From positions 1 through 43,424 of the forward strand of contig JAFVZB010000059.1 in assembly GCA_017508385.1 (NCBI GenBank): DNA of 43,424 nucleotides. The letters are read 5' to 3'. Every line of letters begins with the position of its first letter. Position 1 is the first letter of the stretch. This DNA is from Lentisphaeria bacterium (GTDB taxonomy: Bacteria > Verrucomicrobiota > Lentisphaeria > Victivallales > Victivallaceae). The notes under the pieces are model-generated. The model was not told where the DNA came from, did no database searches, and saw only the letters and a program-made list of their open reading frames with translations. Shown here one piece after another: positions 25,106 through 32,323 of this stretch. The translations under genes were made by a program, and so were the position numbers.

Positions 25106-26887
25106 ATGTTTTTCCCCCGTTACACTCCGATACCGGTGCGCCGCCGCAACGAGGTGGTGTTCTGGTGTTTTGCCGTATTCATGCTGCTGCTGTTTCTCGG
25201 CAGAAATGCTCTGTGGGGAATGGAGGGACGCTGTGCGGAAATCGTAAGAGAGATGCTGGTGACGGGAGATATTTTCAAATCACAAATAAACTCCGTTGCC
25301 GAAAACAGCCGTCTGCCGCTGAGTTACTGGTTTTTCCTGCCGACGATCCTGCTTTTCGGAGCAGATGAGTTTATGCTCCGTCTCCCCGTTGTGCTTGCGG
25401 CACTGGTTCTGTTGTGGGCGACCAGAAAGATAGCTGCCAGATTGTTCGATGAGGGGACCGCTCTGTTATCCGGTTGGGTGTTGTTGTCAACCTACGGATT
25501 TGTCTTCTGGGCACGGGTGGCGGCTCCTGATATGGCAAATGCGGCGGCATCGGCATGTGCGGTTGCGTGTTTTCTCGATTTGCGGGAGGATTCGGGGTTC
25601 AGGGAGTATTTCTGCTTCTATTTTCTGCTCGCCGCCGGTGCGATTTTCAAAGGTGTTCCCATCGTGCTTATGGTGTGTGTTCTGGTGCTGCCGCAACTCT
25701 TTTGTTATCCGGGCAGATATAAAAAATACATCAACCTGCGGCACGCCGCCGCCCTGCTTGCCGGAGCTGCCGCAGGATTGATCCCCTACTGGCTCTGCGG
25801 AGCTGTTGAGGCGGGCGTGTTCGGAAAACAGGCGGCAGGCAGCGGCATGGAAATACTCTGGCACAATCAGATATTGCGTATTTTGGATGCAACATATTCA
25901 GGTGAGCCGGTTTACAGTTATCTCTATCATCTGCCCCGCATTTTATTGCCGTGGAGCGGTGTGTTTATTATCTCGTGTGTGGTGTTTATCCGTGAACGTG
26001 AGAATCTCACTCCTGAGTTTTATGCGCTGCTCAAAGGAATGCTTCTTGCCTTTCTGCTCTTTTCATTTTCCGGGAGCCGCCGCTGGTATTACCTGCTTCC
26101 GCTGGTTCCGTTCTGTTCGGTGGTGACTGCCGCTCTGCTCAACGGGTATGCAGGCGAGGGGAAACTGGTCGATTGGGTGCTGGAAATAATGTATTTCATC
26201 CTGCTGATATTTGCCTCTCTTGCGCTGGCACTGCCGATAGCTCTGCCGCTGCAGGGAGTGATTTTCAGATATCATATTCCGGCAGTGGTGATAATCAGCA
26301 GCTTCATCGGCGGTTTGCTGGTGGTCATATTGCTGACATTCGACCGGGACGAGGATAACGTGGTTGCCCGTTTCTTTGCCATGCCTCCGCGCATCGCATC
26401 GCTGACGGCAGGAATGGCGGTTTCTGTAACTGTGCTCTTTTGTGCAGTGATCCCGGCATTTACGGTTTTCCGCTCTGAAAAACCATTCGCACTGGAGTTG
26501 AAGAGATTGGCTGACGGAATAAATCCGTCAAAGATATTTTTCTTCGACAATGCCGTCAACGCAAGAGTTCTCTACTATCTTGCTCCGGCACGTCCTGTGG
26601 AAAGCGGAAATGATATCGCAGAATTTATCTGCCGCAACTCCGGCGGCAGGGTGGCGGTGATAGCTGAGGATTCAGTTGAGGCTGTGGAAAAATTGAAAAA
26701 CGGTCTCGACGCCCTCACTGTGATGCCCTTTGATATCACAGCTCCGCACATACAGGAGCTCCATCTGTCGCACGAGTCGGCAGGCAAAGATAAGCTCAGA
26801 GCCTGGATATTTGATGTTCCGGCAAATGTTACTTTAAAGCAGAAAAACACAGCAAATAACATAAAAAGAGGTGCGAAAAATGAGTGA
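25106..26887 (+). CDS. arnT: ArnT-like lipid-linked glycosyltransferase (GT39/83 type)
   Basis: 593 residues with about a dozen hydrophobic helices and a C-terminal periplasmic region from about 450. The first periplasmic loop has the family acid motif GMEGRCAEIVREMLVTGD, followed by RLPLSYWFFLPTILLFGADEF, much like ArnT. ArnT moves L-Ara4N from undecaprenyl phosphate to lipid A on the outer face of the inner membrane. Assignment as ArnT rather than another PMT-family transferase leans on its place between arnB and arnC. It starts one base after arnB and overlaps arnC by 8 bases. Confidence 0.8.
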   Translation: MFFPRYTPIPVRRRNEVVFWCFAVFMLLLFLGRNALWGMEGRCAEIVREMLVTGDIFKSQINSVAENSRLPLSYWFFLPTILLFGADEFMLRLPVVLAALVLLWATRKIAARLFDEGTALLSGWVLLSTYGFVFWARVAAPDMANAAASACAVACFLDLREDSGFREYFCFYFLLAAGAIFKGVPIVLMVCVLVLPQLFCYPGRYKKYINLRHAAALLAGAAAGLIPYWLCGAVEAGVFGKQAAGSGMEILWHNQILRILDATYSGEPVYSYLYHLPRILLPWSGVFIISCVVFIRERENLTPEFYALLKGMLLAFLLFSFSGSRRWYYLLPLVPFCSVVTAALLNGYAGEGKLVDWVLEIMYFILLIFASLALALPIALPLQGVIFRYHIPAVVIISSFIGGLLVVILLTFDRDEDNVVARFFAMPPRIASLTAGMAVSVTVLFCAVIPAFTVFRSEKPFALELKRLADGINPSKIFFFDNAVNARVLYYLAPARPVESGNDIAEFICRNSGGRVAVIAEDSVEAVEKLKNGLDALTVMPFDITAPHIQELHLSHESAGKDKLRAWIFDVPANVTLKQKNTANNIKRGAKNE

Positions 26888-27842
26888 AGAAAATTATAAG
26901 ATCAATTTTGTATCAGTAGTGGTTCCGGTTTACAACGAAGCGGGATGTTTGCAGGAGCTCATCGACCGCACTCTCAAAACCCTCGACGGCTGTTCATGCC
27001 GCTCTGAGTTCATCCTGATCGACGACGGCAGCCGGGATGATTCATGGAACATCATCGCCCGTGCTTCTGAGCAGAGACCCGATCAGGTGATCGGAGTCCG
27101 CCTCAACCGCAACTACGGTCAGCACTCAGCCATCATGGCAGGCTTTGAGCAGGTGAGAGGCGATTTGATCATCACCATCGATGCCGATTTGCAGAATCCT
27201 CCTGAGGAAATACCCAATCTCATCGCCGCCGCCGAGCAGGGCAATGATGTTGTGGGAACTATCCGCCAGAACCGTCAGGATACGCTTTTCAGGCGCATGG
27301 CAAGCAAGGTGGTCAACCGTGTCGCTCAGGCGGCGACCGGAGTCAAGATGTGCGACTACGGATGTATGCTCAGGGCTTACCGCCGCTTCGTGGTCGATGC
27401 CATGCTTCAGTGCCACGAGCGCAGCACCTTTATTCCGGTGCTGGGCAACAGTTTTGCCCGCAACACCTGCGAGATCCCCGTGGGACACTGTGAGCGCAAG
27501 GTGGGTGACTCCAAATACTCACTCTGGAAACTTATCAACTTGCAGTTCAATCTGCTCACCTGCATGACCACGCTTCCGCTGAGAGTGCTGACCTACTTCG
27601 GTCTGGCAGCCGCTTTCTGCGGATTTCTGCTCAGCTGCTACATCATCATCCGCCGCTTCTTCATTGCCGGAGGTGACCACTGGGGCAATCAGGGAGTTTT
27701 CACCCTCTTTGCCGTGATGTTCGTCTTTACCGGAATCCACATGGTCGGCATCGGAGTCATCGGCGAATACATCGGCAGACTCTACAACGACGTCAGGGCA
27801 AGACCCCGCTACTTTGTGGAAAAAATCATCGGCAGAAAGTAA
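26880..27842 (+). CDS. arnC: Undecaprenyl-phosphate aminoarabinose transferase ArnC
   Basis: 320 residues, a GT2 enzyme with two C-terminal membrane helices. The sequence follows ArnC closely: VVVPVYNEAGCLQELIDRT, LIDDGSRDDSW, LNRNYGQHSAIMAGFEQV, DADLQNPPEEIPNL (DxD), NRQDTLFRRMASKVVNR and MCDYGCMLRAYRRFVVDAM. It ends IGEYIGRLYNDVRARPRYF. ArnC loads the formylated aminoarabinose onto undecaprenyl phosphate. I chose the ATG at 26880 (AGAGG about 8 bases upstream) over a GTG at 26871. No arnA, arnD or arnE/F lies in the window. Confidence 0.93.
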   Translation: MSEENYKINFVSVVVPVYNEAGCLQELIDRTLKTLDGCSCRSEFILIDDGSRDDSWNIIARASEQRPDQVIGVRLNRNYGQHSAIMAGFEQVRGDLIITIDADLQNPPEEIPNLIAAAEQGNDVVGTIRQNRQDTLFRRMASKVVNRVAQAATGVKMCDYGCMLRAYRRFVVDAMLQCHERSTFIPVLGNSFARNTCEIPVGHCERKVGDSKYSLWKLINLQFNLLTCMTTLPLRVLTYFGLAAAFCGFLLSCYIIIRRFFIAGGDHWGNQGVFTLFAVMFVFTGIHMVGIGVIGEYIGRLYNDVRARPRYFVEKIIGRK

Positions 27843-27855
27843 TATACTCTTTGAG

Positions 27856-27896
27856 AAGCTCCTCCTGAGTGCGAAATACCCGGGAGGAGTTTTTTG
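27856..27896 (+). terminator. Intrinsic terminator after arnC
   Basis: CTCCTCC (27859-27865) pairs with GGAGGAG (27883-27889), extended by A-T pairs outside, followed by TTTTTT (27890-27895) and GTTT. It lies 14 bases after the arnC stop and its T-tract is the insertion site of the 161-bp element. Confidence 0.85.
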
Positions 27897-27899
27897 TTT
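27892..27899 (+). repeat. Target-site duplication, left side of element copy A
   Basis: TTTTGTTT directly before the element; the same eight bases follow it at 28061-28068. The left copy is part of the terminator T-tract. Confidence 0.65.
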
Positions 27900-28060
27900 G
27901 GCTCTGTTCCCGACACGGGTAGGTAAAGGTAAATAAAAAAGTTGTCCCGCTTTTCTTGAAAGGGAGAGAGGGGCGCGGGGAGAGAGGGAAAACTTCTTTT
28001 CACGAGAAAAGAAGTTTTCCCTCTTTCCCCGCATCATCTCCCCATATCGGGAACAAAGCT
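27900..28060 (+). mobile_element. 161-bp MITE-like palindromic element, copy A
   Basis: Begins GGCTCTGTTCCCGA and ends TCGGGAACAAAGCT, imperfect terminal inverted repeats of about 26 bp (about 20 matching). Inside, a 26-bp stem (27975-28000 with 28007-28032, one G/T mismatch) surrounds the loop CACGAG. Between the left end and the stem is an AT-rich then G-rich segment. Flanked by TTTTGTTT on both sides (27892-27899 and 28061-28068). The reverse complement of the 41848-42008 copy matches at 152 of 161 positions with no gap. It encodes no transposase; open readings across it are spurious. With its flanks it occupies most of the 353-base gap between arnC and the SPFH operon. Confidence 0.8.
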
Positions 28061-28121
28061 TTTTGTTTTGAAAATATCATGACGGACGACCACATATAGT
28101 ATATAAATATATGATATAAAC

Positions 28122-28150
28122 TTGATATTTTACAGTTTTCGGTGTATAGT
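28122..28150 (+). promoter_or_regulatory. Promoter of the SPFH operon
   Basis: TTGATA (28122-28127), 17-bp spacer, TATAGT (28145-28150), preceded by very AT-rich DNA (28091-28120) that could act as an UP-like element. The leader to the GTG at 28196 would be about 40 bases. Confidence 0.6.
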
Positions 28151-28195
28151 ATTAGTATGTAAATGTATTTTCAAACAATATCAGGGAGTTTTATT

Positions 28196-30187
28196 GTGGC
28201 AAACGAAAACGCAATCCGTACCGCAATCGATGCCGGAAAGCTGAATACCAAACTTTCCGTTATCGGTTGGATTTTGTCGGCAGTCATGCTGATCATCAGT
28301 ATAATCATGTCCTCGATGCGGGGCGGAAATATATTCGCACTTGCGGCTGTTCCGTTTGCTCTTGCTCTCCTGTTCGGTCTGGGAAGCATGATCTATGCAA
28401 TGCTCGCTTCAAATGCCGCTCAGGAAAGTGAGGAAAAAGAGCTCCTTTCCCGCCGCCGTGCCGAGAGCCGCGCGCTGGATGTCGATGAGGATGTCCGCTT
28501 CACCGCCGGCAAGTCGTTTGAGAACTACTGCCGCTACGCTCCCTACGTTTTGAGTGTGCTCGGAGCTATCCTGCTCGGAGTGATTCTGGTGCTTACCTAC
28601 CGCACATGGTCAAATGTTGACGGCGGAGCCATTGCCATTTCGGGCAATCCGGTCGATTACGCACTCATCGCCGCTGTGATGATGCTGGTTTCGGTCTTTT
28701 CAGGAGCGTTTTTCATCGGTCAGAGCCGCACTCCGAACTTCCGCTGGCTGCGTCCCGTCGGAGCCTGGCTGGTGGTCGGTTTCGCCGTGCTCGGCTGTTC
28801 GGCTGTTTCCGCTATCTGCTACAAAAACAATCTTCTGCTGGTCGATTACACCATCGCCAAAGTCATCTTCTGGATTTTCGCCGTGCTCGGAGCCGAATTC
28901 ATCAGCAATTTCATCATCGAATTTTACCGCCCCCGCACCATCATCGAGACCCGTCCGGTGTTCGAGAGCCGCATACTTGCGCTCTTCACTGAGCCGGGAG
29001 GAGTCATGCGCAACATCGCTTCCGCACTTGACTACCAGTTCGGTTTCAAAGTTTCCAGCACCACTCTTTACAGCTTCATCGAGAAGGCATTTGTTCCCAT
29101 CGTTCTGCTCTGGGCGGCGGTGTTCTGGATTTCAACCATGATTTGCGAAGTCGGTCCCAGCCAGCTCGGAGTTCGTGAGAGTTTCGGCAAAGTCATCGAC
29201 AAAGAGCTGCTGAAGCCCGGCATTTATCTTACTCTGCCCCGTCCTTTCGGAAGACTCCGCACCGTGAGCTGCACTGAGGTGCACCGTGTGGTGATAGGTG
29301 AGTTTTCCGAGGATGGCAAAAAAGCTGAAACTCCCGAGCCCGCCGATGACGGACACGGTCACAAAAAGAGCAAAGCCGATCCCAATGCCGGAAAACCCAA
29401 GCAGGTTCTCACCTGGACTGATGAGCACGGCACCGATGAAGACAACTTTATCGTGGCTGTTCCCACCGACAAGGGCAAGGATGCCAGCCCCGAAGAGGAG
29501 GCGGCTTCAATATCGTTCCTGCGTCTGGCTATTCCCATCCAGTATCGTGTCCGTCCTGACGGAGTGATGAACTATCTCTACGGCAACGCCGACCCGGTAG
29601 CCATGCTCATCCGCATCGGTGAGCGGGTGGCGACCCGTTACCTTGCCAGCAGTTCGGTCATGGAGATCATCGCAACCGCCAGAAGCAAAGCCGAGGATGA
29701 TATGCGCAAAGAGGTTCAGCGTCTTGCCGATGAGGCAGGTCTCGGTATCGATATCACCTCGGTCAATATCCTCGGAGCACATCCTCCGGTGGGAGATGTC
29801 GCGGCGGCGTTCCAGAATGTGATTTCCGCCATGGAGGAGAAAGAGACCACCATCCTTGCGGCGAAGAGTTACCGCACCACCACCCTTCCTGAGTCTGAGG
29901 CTCAGGCGTGGGAGCTGATTTCCGCCGCCAACAGTTACAAATACCGCACTGCGATTGTCGCCCGTGCCGAAAACAAACGTTTCGGCAATCAGCTTCAGGC
30001 TTACAAGGCGATGCCGGAAATGTTTGTACTGCGCAGTTATCTTGATTTCCTGCGTGACGATTGCCGTCACATCAGAAAATATGTGTTGTCACCGAATTAC
30101 AGTTCGGAGGTGTTCCAGATCAATCTCGAACAGAAAGAGCGTCTTGATCTCACCGATGCCGATATCACTTCGATGTCATCCAAATGA
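28196..30187 (+). CDS. Multi-pass membrane SPFH/band 7 protein (HflK-like)
   Basis: 663 residues from the GTG at 28196, chosen because CAGGGAG lies 7 bases upstream; an in-frame ATG at 28163 has no ribosome site. About seven hydrophobic helices fill residues 20-330. The last (VPIVLLWAAVFWISTMI) leads into an SPFH domain (SQLGVRESFGKVIDKELLKPGIYLTLPRPF). A charged, His/Lys-containing insertion lies within it (about 372-440). The domain resumes at FLRLAIPIQYRVRPDG and continues with a helical C-terminus (ARSKAEDDMRKEVQRLADEAG). HflK proteins usually have one anchor, so the seven-helix N-terminal part is unusual. First gene of the seven-gene operon; likely a membrane scaffold or protease regulator. 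Confidence 0.82.
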   Translation: MANENAIRTAIDAGKLNTKLSVIGWILSAVMLIISIIMSSMRGGNIFALAAVPFALALLFGLGSMIYAMLASNAAQESEEKELLSRRRAESRALDVDEDVRFTAGKSFENYCRYAPYVLSVLGAILLGVILVLTYRTWSNVDGGAIAISGNPVDYALIAAVMMLVSVFSGAFFIGQSRTPNFRWLRPVGAWLVVGFAVLGCSAVSAICYKNNLLLVDYTIAKVIFWIFAVLGAEFISNFIIEFYRPRTIIETRPVFESRILALFTEPGGVMRNIASALDYQFGFKVSSTTLYSFIEKAFVPIVLLWAAVFWISTMICEVGPSQLGVRESFGKVIDKELLKPGIYLTLPRPFGRLRTVSCTEVHRVVIGEFSEDGKKAETPEPADDGHGHKKSKADPNAGKPKQVLTWTDEHGTDEDNFIVAVPTDKGKDASPEEEAASISFLRLAIPIQYRVRPDGVMNYLYGNADPVAMLIRIGERVATRYLASSSVMEIIATARSKAEDDMRKEVQRLADEAGLGIDITSVNILGAHPPVGDVAAAFQNVISAMEEKETTILAAKSYRTTTLPESEAQAWELISAANSYKYRTAIVARAENKRFGNQLQAYKAMPEMFVLRSYLDFLRDDCRHIRKYVLSPNYSSEVFQINLEQKERLDLTDADITSMSSK

Positions 30188-30237
30188 TTTTGTAACAGAT
30201 AATTTTATATAAATAGTTAAAACGGAGGTTTTTCAAA

Positions 30238-31155
30238 ATGTCAAGCGGTAATTTCTTCAAACACGTTCCGACTCTTCTGCTCGGACTGGCTGTCGCAGCC
30301 ATATTGCTTATCGCAGTGTTTTCGTTCCAGCTCAATCAGACTGAGACGGCGGTCGTGACCACTTTCGGACGTCCTGCTCAGGTCACCGAGCCCGGACTCC
30401 ATTTCCGTTGGCCCTTCCCGTTCCAGCGCATCTACCGCTTCGACAAGCGCATCCGCAGTTTTGAGGGCGGTGCCGGAAAACTCGAGGAGACCACCACCAG
30501 TGACGGACACAACATTCTGGTCGGCATCTATGTCGATTTCAAAATCGGAGACGTCGAGAAGTTCTTCGTCACCTTTGAAAACATCACCAATGCCGAAGAT
30601 CAGCTCAACAGCTGGATGCGCAGTGCCAAAAACGCAGCTTTCGGTCAGTACCGTTTCAACCAGATCGTCAACACCGATCCCAAACAGATGAAGCTCACTG
30701 AGATACAGAATCTCATCCGTGAGGAGCTCGTCCGCAAAACCGCAGGTTACGGTCTGGATATCAAGCGTGTCGGTATCAACACCATCAATGTTCCCAAAAC
30801 CGTCAGCGAGAAGGTTTTCGCCCGCATGATCGCCGAGCGCAAACTGGTCGCCGATAAATATATCGCCGAGGGTAACAGCGAAGCCCGCAAGATCCGCATC
30901 GAGGCAGACAGTGCCCGCACCATCCGTCTGGCTGATGCCGAGGCGAAAGCCAAGGAAATCAGAGCCGAGGGAGATGTTGAGGCGGCAAAGAGCTACGAGA
31001 TATTCCAGAAAAATCCGGAGCTCGCCAAGTTTCTGCGCAAACTCGACAGCCTGCGTGAGATCATGCGCGGACGCACCACCGTCGTTCTCGACACCAATAC
31101 CGCTCCGTTCGACCTGCTCAAACCCGGTGCCGAAAATCTGGGCGCAACCAAGTAA
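30238..31155 (+). CDS. hflC: HflC-like SPFH protein
   Basis: 305 residues. One N-terminal anchor (LLLGLAVAAILLIAVFSF) is followed by the SPFH domain: QTETAVVTTFGRPAQVTEPGLHFRWPFPFQRIYRFDKRI, which is the HflC signature. A Glu/Ala-rich coiled coil (AEGNSEARKIRIEADSA to EGDVEAAKSYEIF) and the LRKLDSLREIMRGRTTVVLDTNTAPF tail follow. In E. coli HflC and HflK form a large cage around FtsH. ACGGAGG is the ribosome site. It sits 50 bases after the multi-pass SPFH gene and 20 before hflK; the usual order is hflK-hflC, so this is reversed. No ftsH is in the window. Confidence 0.9.
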   Translation: MSSGNFFKHVPTLLLGLAVAAILLIAVFSFQLNQTETAVVTTFGRPAQVTEPGLHFRWPFPFQRIYRFDKRIRSFEGGAGKLEETTTSDGHNILVGIYVDFKIGDVEKFFVTFENITNAEDQLNSWMRSAKNAAFGQYRFNQIVNTDPKQMKLTEIQNLIREELVRKTAGYGLDIKRVGINTINVPKTVSEKVFARMIAERKLVADKYIAEGNSEARKIRIEADSARTIRLADAEAKAKEIRAEGDVEAAKSYEIFQKNPELAKFLRKLDSLREIMRGRTTVVLDTNTAPFDLLKPGAENLGATK

Positions 31156-31175
31156 TCAGCGGAAGGATAACTCAA

Positions 31176-32321
31176 ATGGATAACAACGTTCCCGATCCCA
31201 ACGCTTACGACCGCTCAGGCCGTTATGAGTCGGGACTGGCAAGTCTGGTCAAAAGTCTCAAGTGGGCTTTCGGACTTCTGCTGGTCGCGATCATCGGTAT
31301 GCTGATCTACTTCTTTACCTGGGGCGGATATTTCTCGGTCGAGCCGCAGCAGGCGGTCATCGTTCTGCGCTTCGGCAAGGTGCTCGAGCCCTGCTACACC
31401 TCAGGAGGTCACTGGTTCCTGCCGTATCCGGTCAACCGTTTCGTGAGAATACAGACCAATCAGCAGTTTTTCAAGGTCGATTTCATCGCTCCGTCAGCCA
31501 GAGAGGGCGAGTTCGCTCCGGCACTTACTCCCGGACTTGAGGATTACCTCATCACCGGAGATGCCAACATCGTTCACACCAGCTGGACTGTCGGTTACCG
31601 TATCGCCAATCCGGTGAAGTATTACACTACTTTAGCCACTCCGCTGCGTCCTGTCGATGCCGGAAGAGTGACTCCCGACCCCGTCGTTACCGATGCCGAC
31701 GGCTTCAAAGGCAGCCGCGGTCCTCAGACCATGCTGAAAAACTCTTTCCGCAGTGCCGTTATTCAGGCTACCGGAATGTTCAAAGTTGACGAGCTTCTGG
31801 CATCCGGTCAGGGCAGATACAGCGAGCAGGTTCAGCGCATATTCACCCAGCTCGTCGAGCAGGCTGATTGCGGAATCGTGGTCGAAAACGTCACCCTCAA
31901 CCGCATCTATCCTCCGGGACCCACCCGTCAGGCATTCGAGGCTGTGACCGCCGCCAGCACCACCCAGTCAACCTTGCGCAATCAGGCTGAGACCTATCGT
32001 GTCGAGGCGGAAAATGATACACTCGCCAAAGAGGCTGAGCTGCTCGCCGCCGCCCGCACCTACCGCAATCAGCTCGGCGCCACCATCAAGGCTGAAACCA
32101 AATATTTCAACAGTATCAACGAAGAGTATCAGAAGAGTGCCAGCCGTTCAACCGTGCTGATGGCTCTTTACACTGCCGCTCTCTCTGAGGCCATGGAGCA
32201 GGGAGCCATGACCGGAGATAAATTCGTCCTCGGCGGAAACAACCTCAAACGTCAGGTTCGTATTCTGCTTTCGCAGGAGCTGAAAAACAGTCAAAACACT
32301 CCCAAAGAGGAGAATAAATAA
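31176..32321 (+). CDS. hflK: HflK-like SPFH protein
   Basis: 381 residues. One anchor (about 31-50, LLLVAIIGMLIYFFTWGGYF) is followed by VEPQQAVIVLRFGKVLEPCYTSGGHWFLPYPV, the SPFH start. An insertion about 150-175 (RVTPDPVVTDADGFKGSRG) interrupts the domain. A C-terminal coiled coil (TTQSTLRNQAETYRVEAEND ...) and a polar tail follow. Partner of the HflC-like protein in a probable hetero-oligomeric membrane ring. AAGGATAA precedes the ATG. It ends 2 bases before the metal ATPase gene, whose ribosome site lies in its last codons. Confidence 0.85.
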   Translation: MDNNVPDPNAYDRSGRYESGLASLVKSLKWAFGLLLVAIIGMLIYFFTWGGYFSVEPQQAVIVLRFGKVLEPCYTSGGHWFLPYPVNRFVRIQTNQQFFKVDFIAPSAREGEFAPALTPGLEDYLITGDANIVHTSWTVGYRIANPVKYYTTLATPLRPVDAGRVTPDPVVTDADGFKGSRGPQTMLKNSFRSAVIQATGMFKVDELLASGQGRYSEQVQRIFTQLVEQADCGIVVENVTLNRIYPPGPTRQAFEAVTAASTTQSTLRNQAETYRVEAENDTLAKEAELLAAARTYRNQLGATIKAETKYFNSINEEYQKSASRSTVLMALYTAALSEAMEQGAMTGDKFVLGGNNLKRQVRILLSQELKNSQNTPKEENK

Positions 32322-32323
32322 AA

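Noticed and set aside
27519..28037. 172-residue minus-strand reading frame over the end of arnC and element copy A
   Set aside because: It lies antisense to arnC and the element; a near-identical peptide appears at 41871-42125 only because the element is repeated. No ribosome site or family.
28163..28195. ATG at 28163 as the start of the multi-pass SPFH gene
   Set aside because: No ribosome site before it; CAGGGAG is placed 7 bases before the GTG at 28196.
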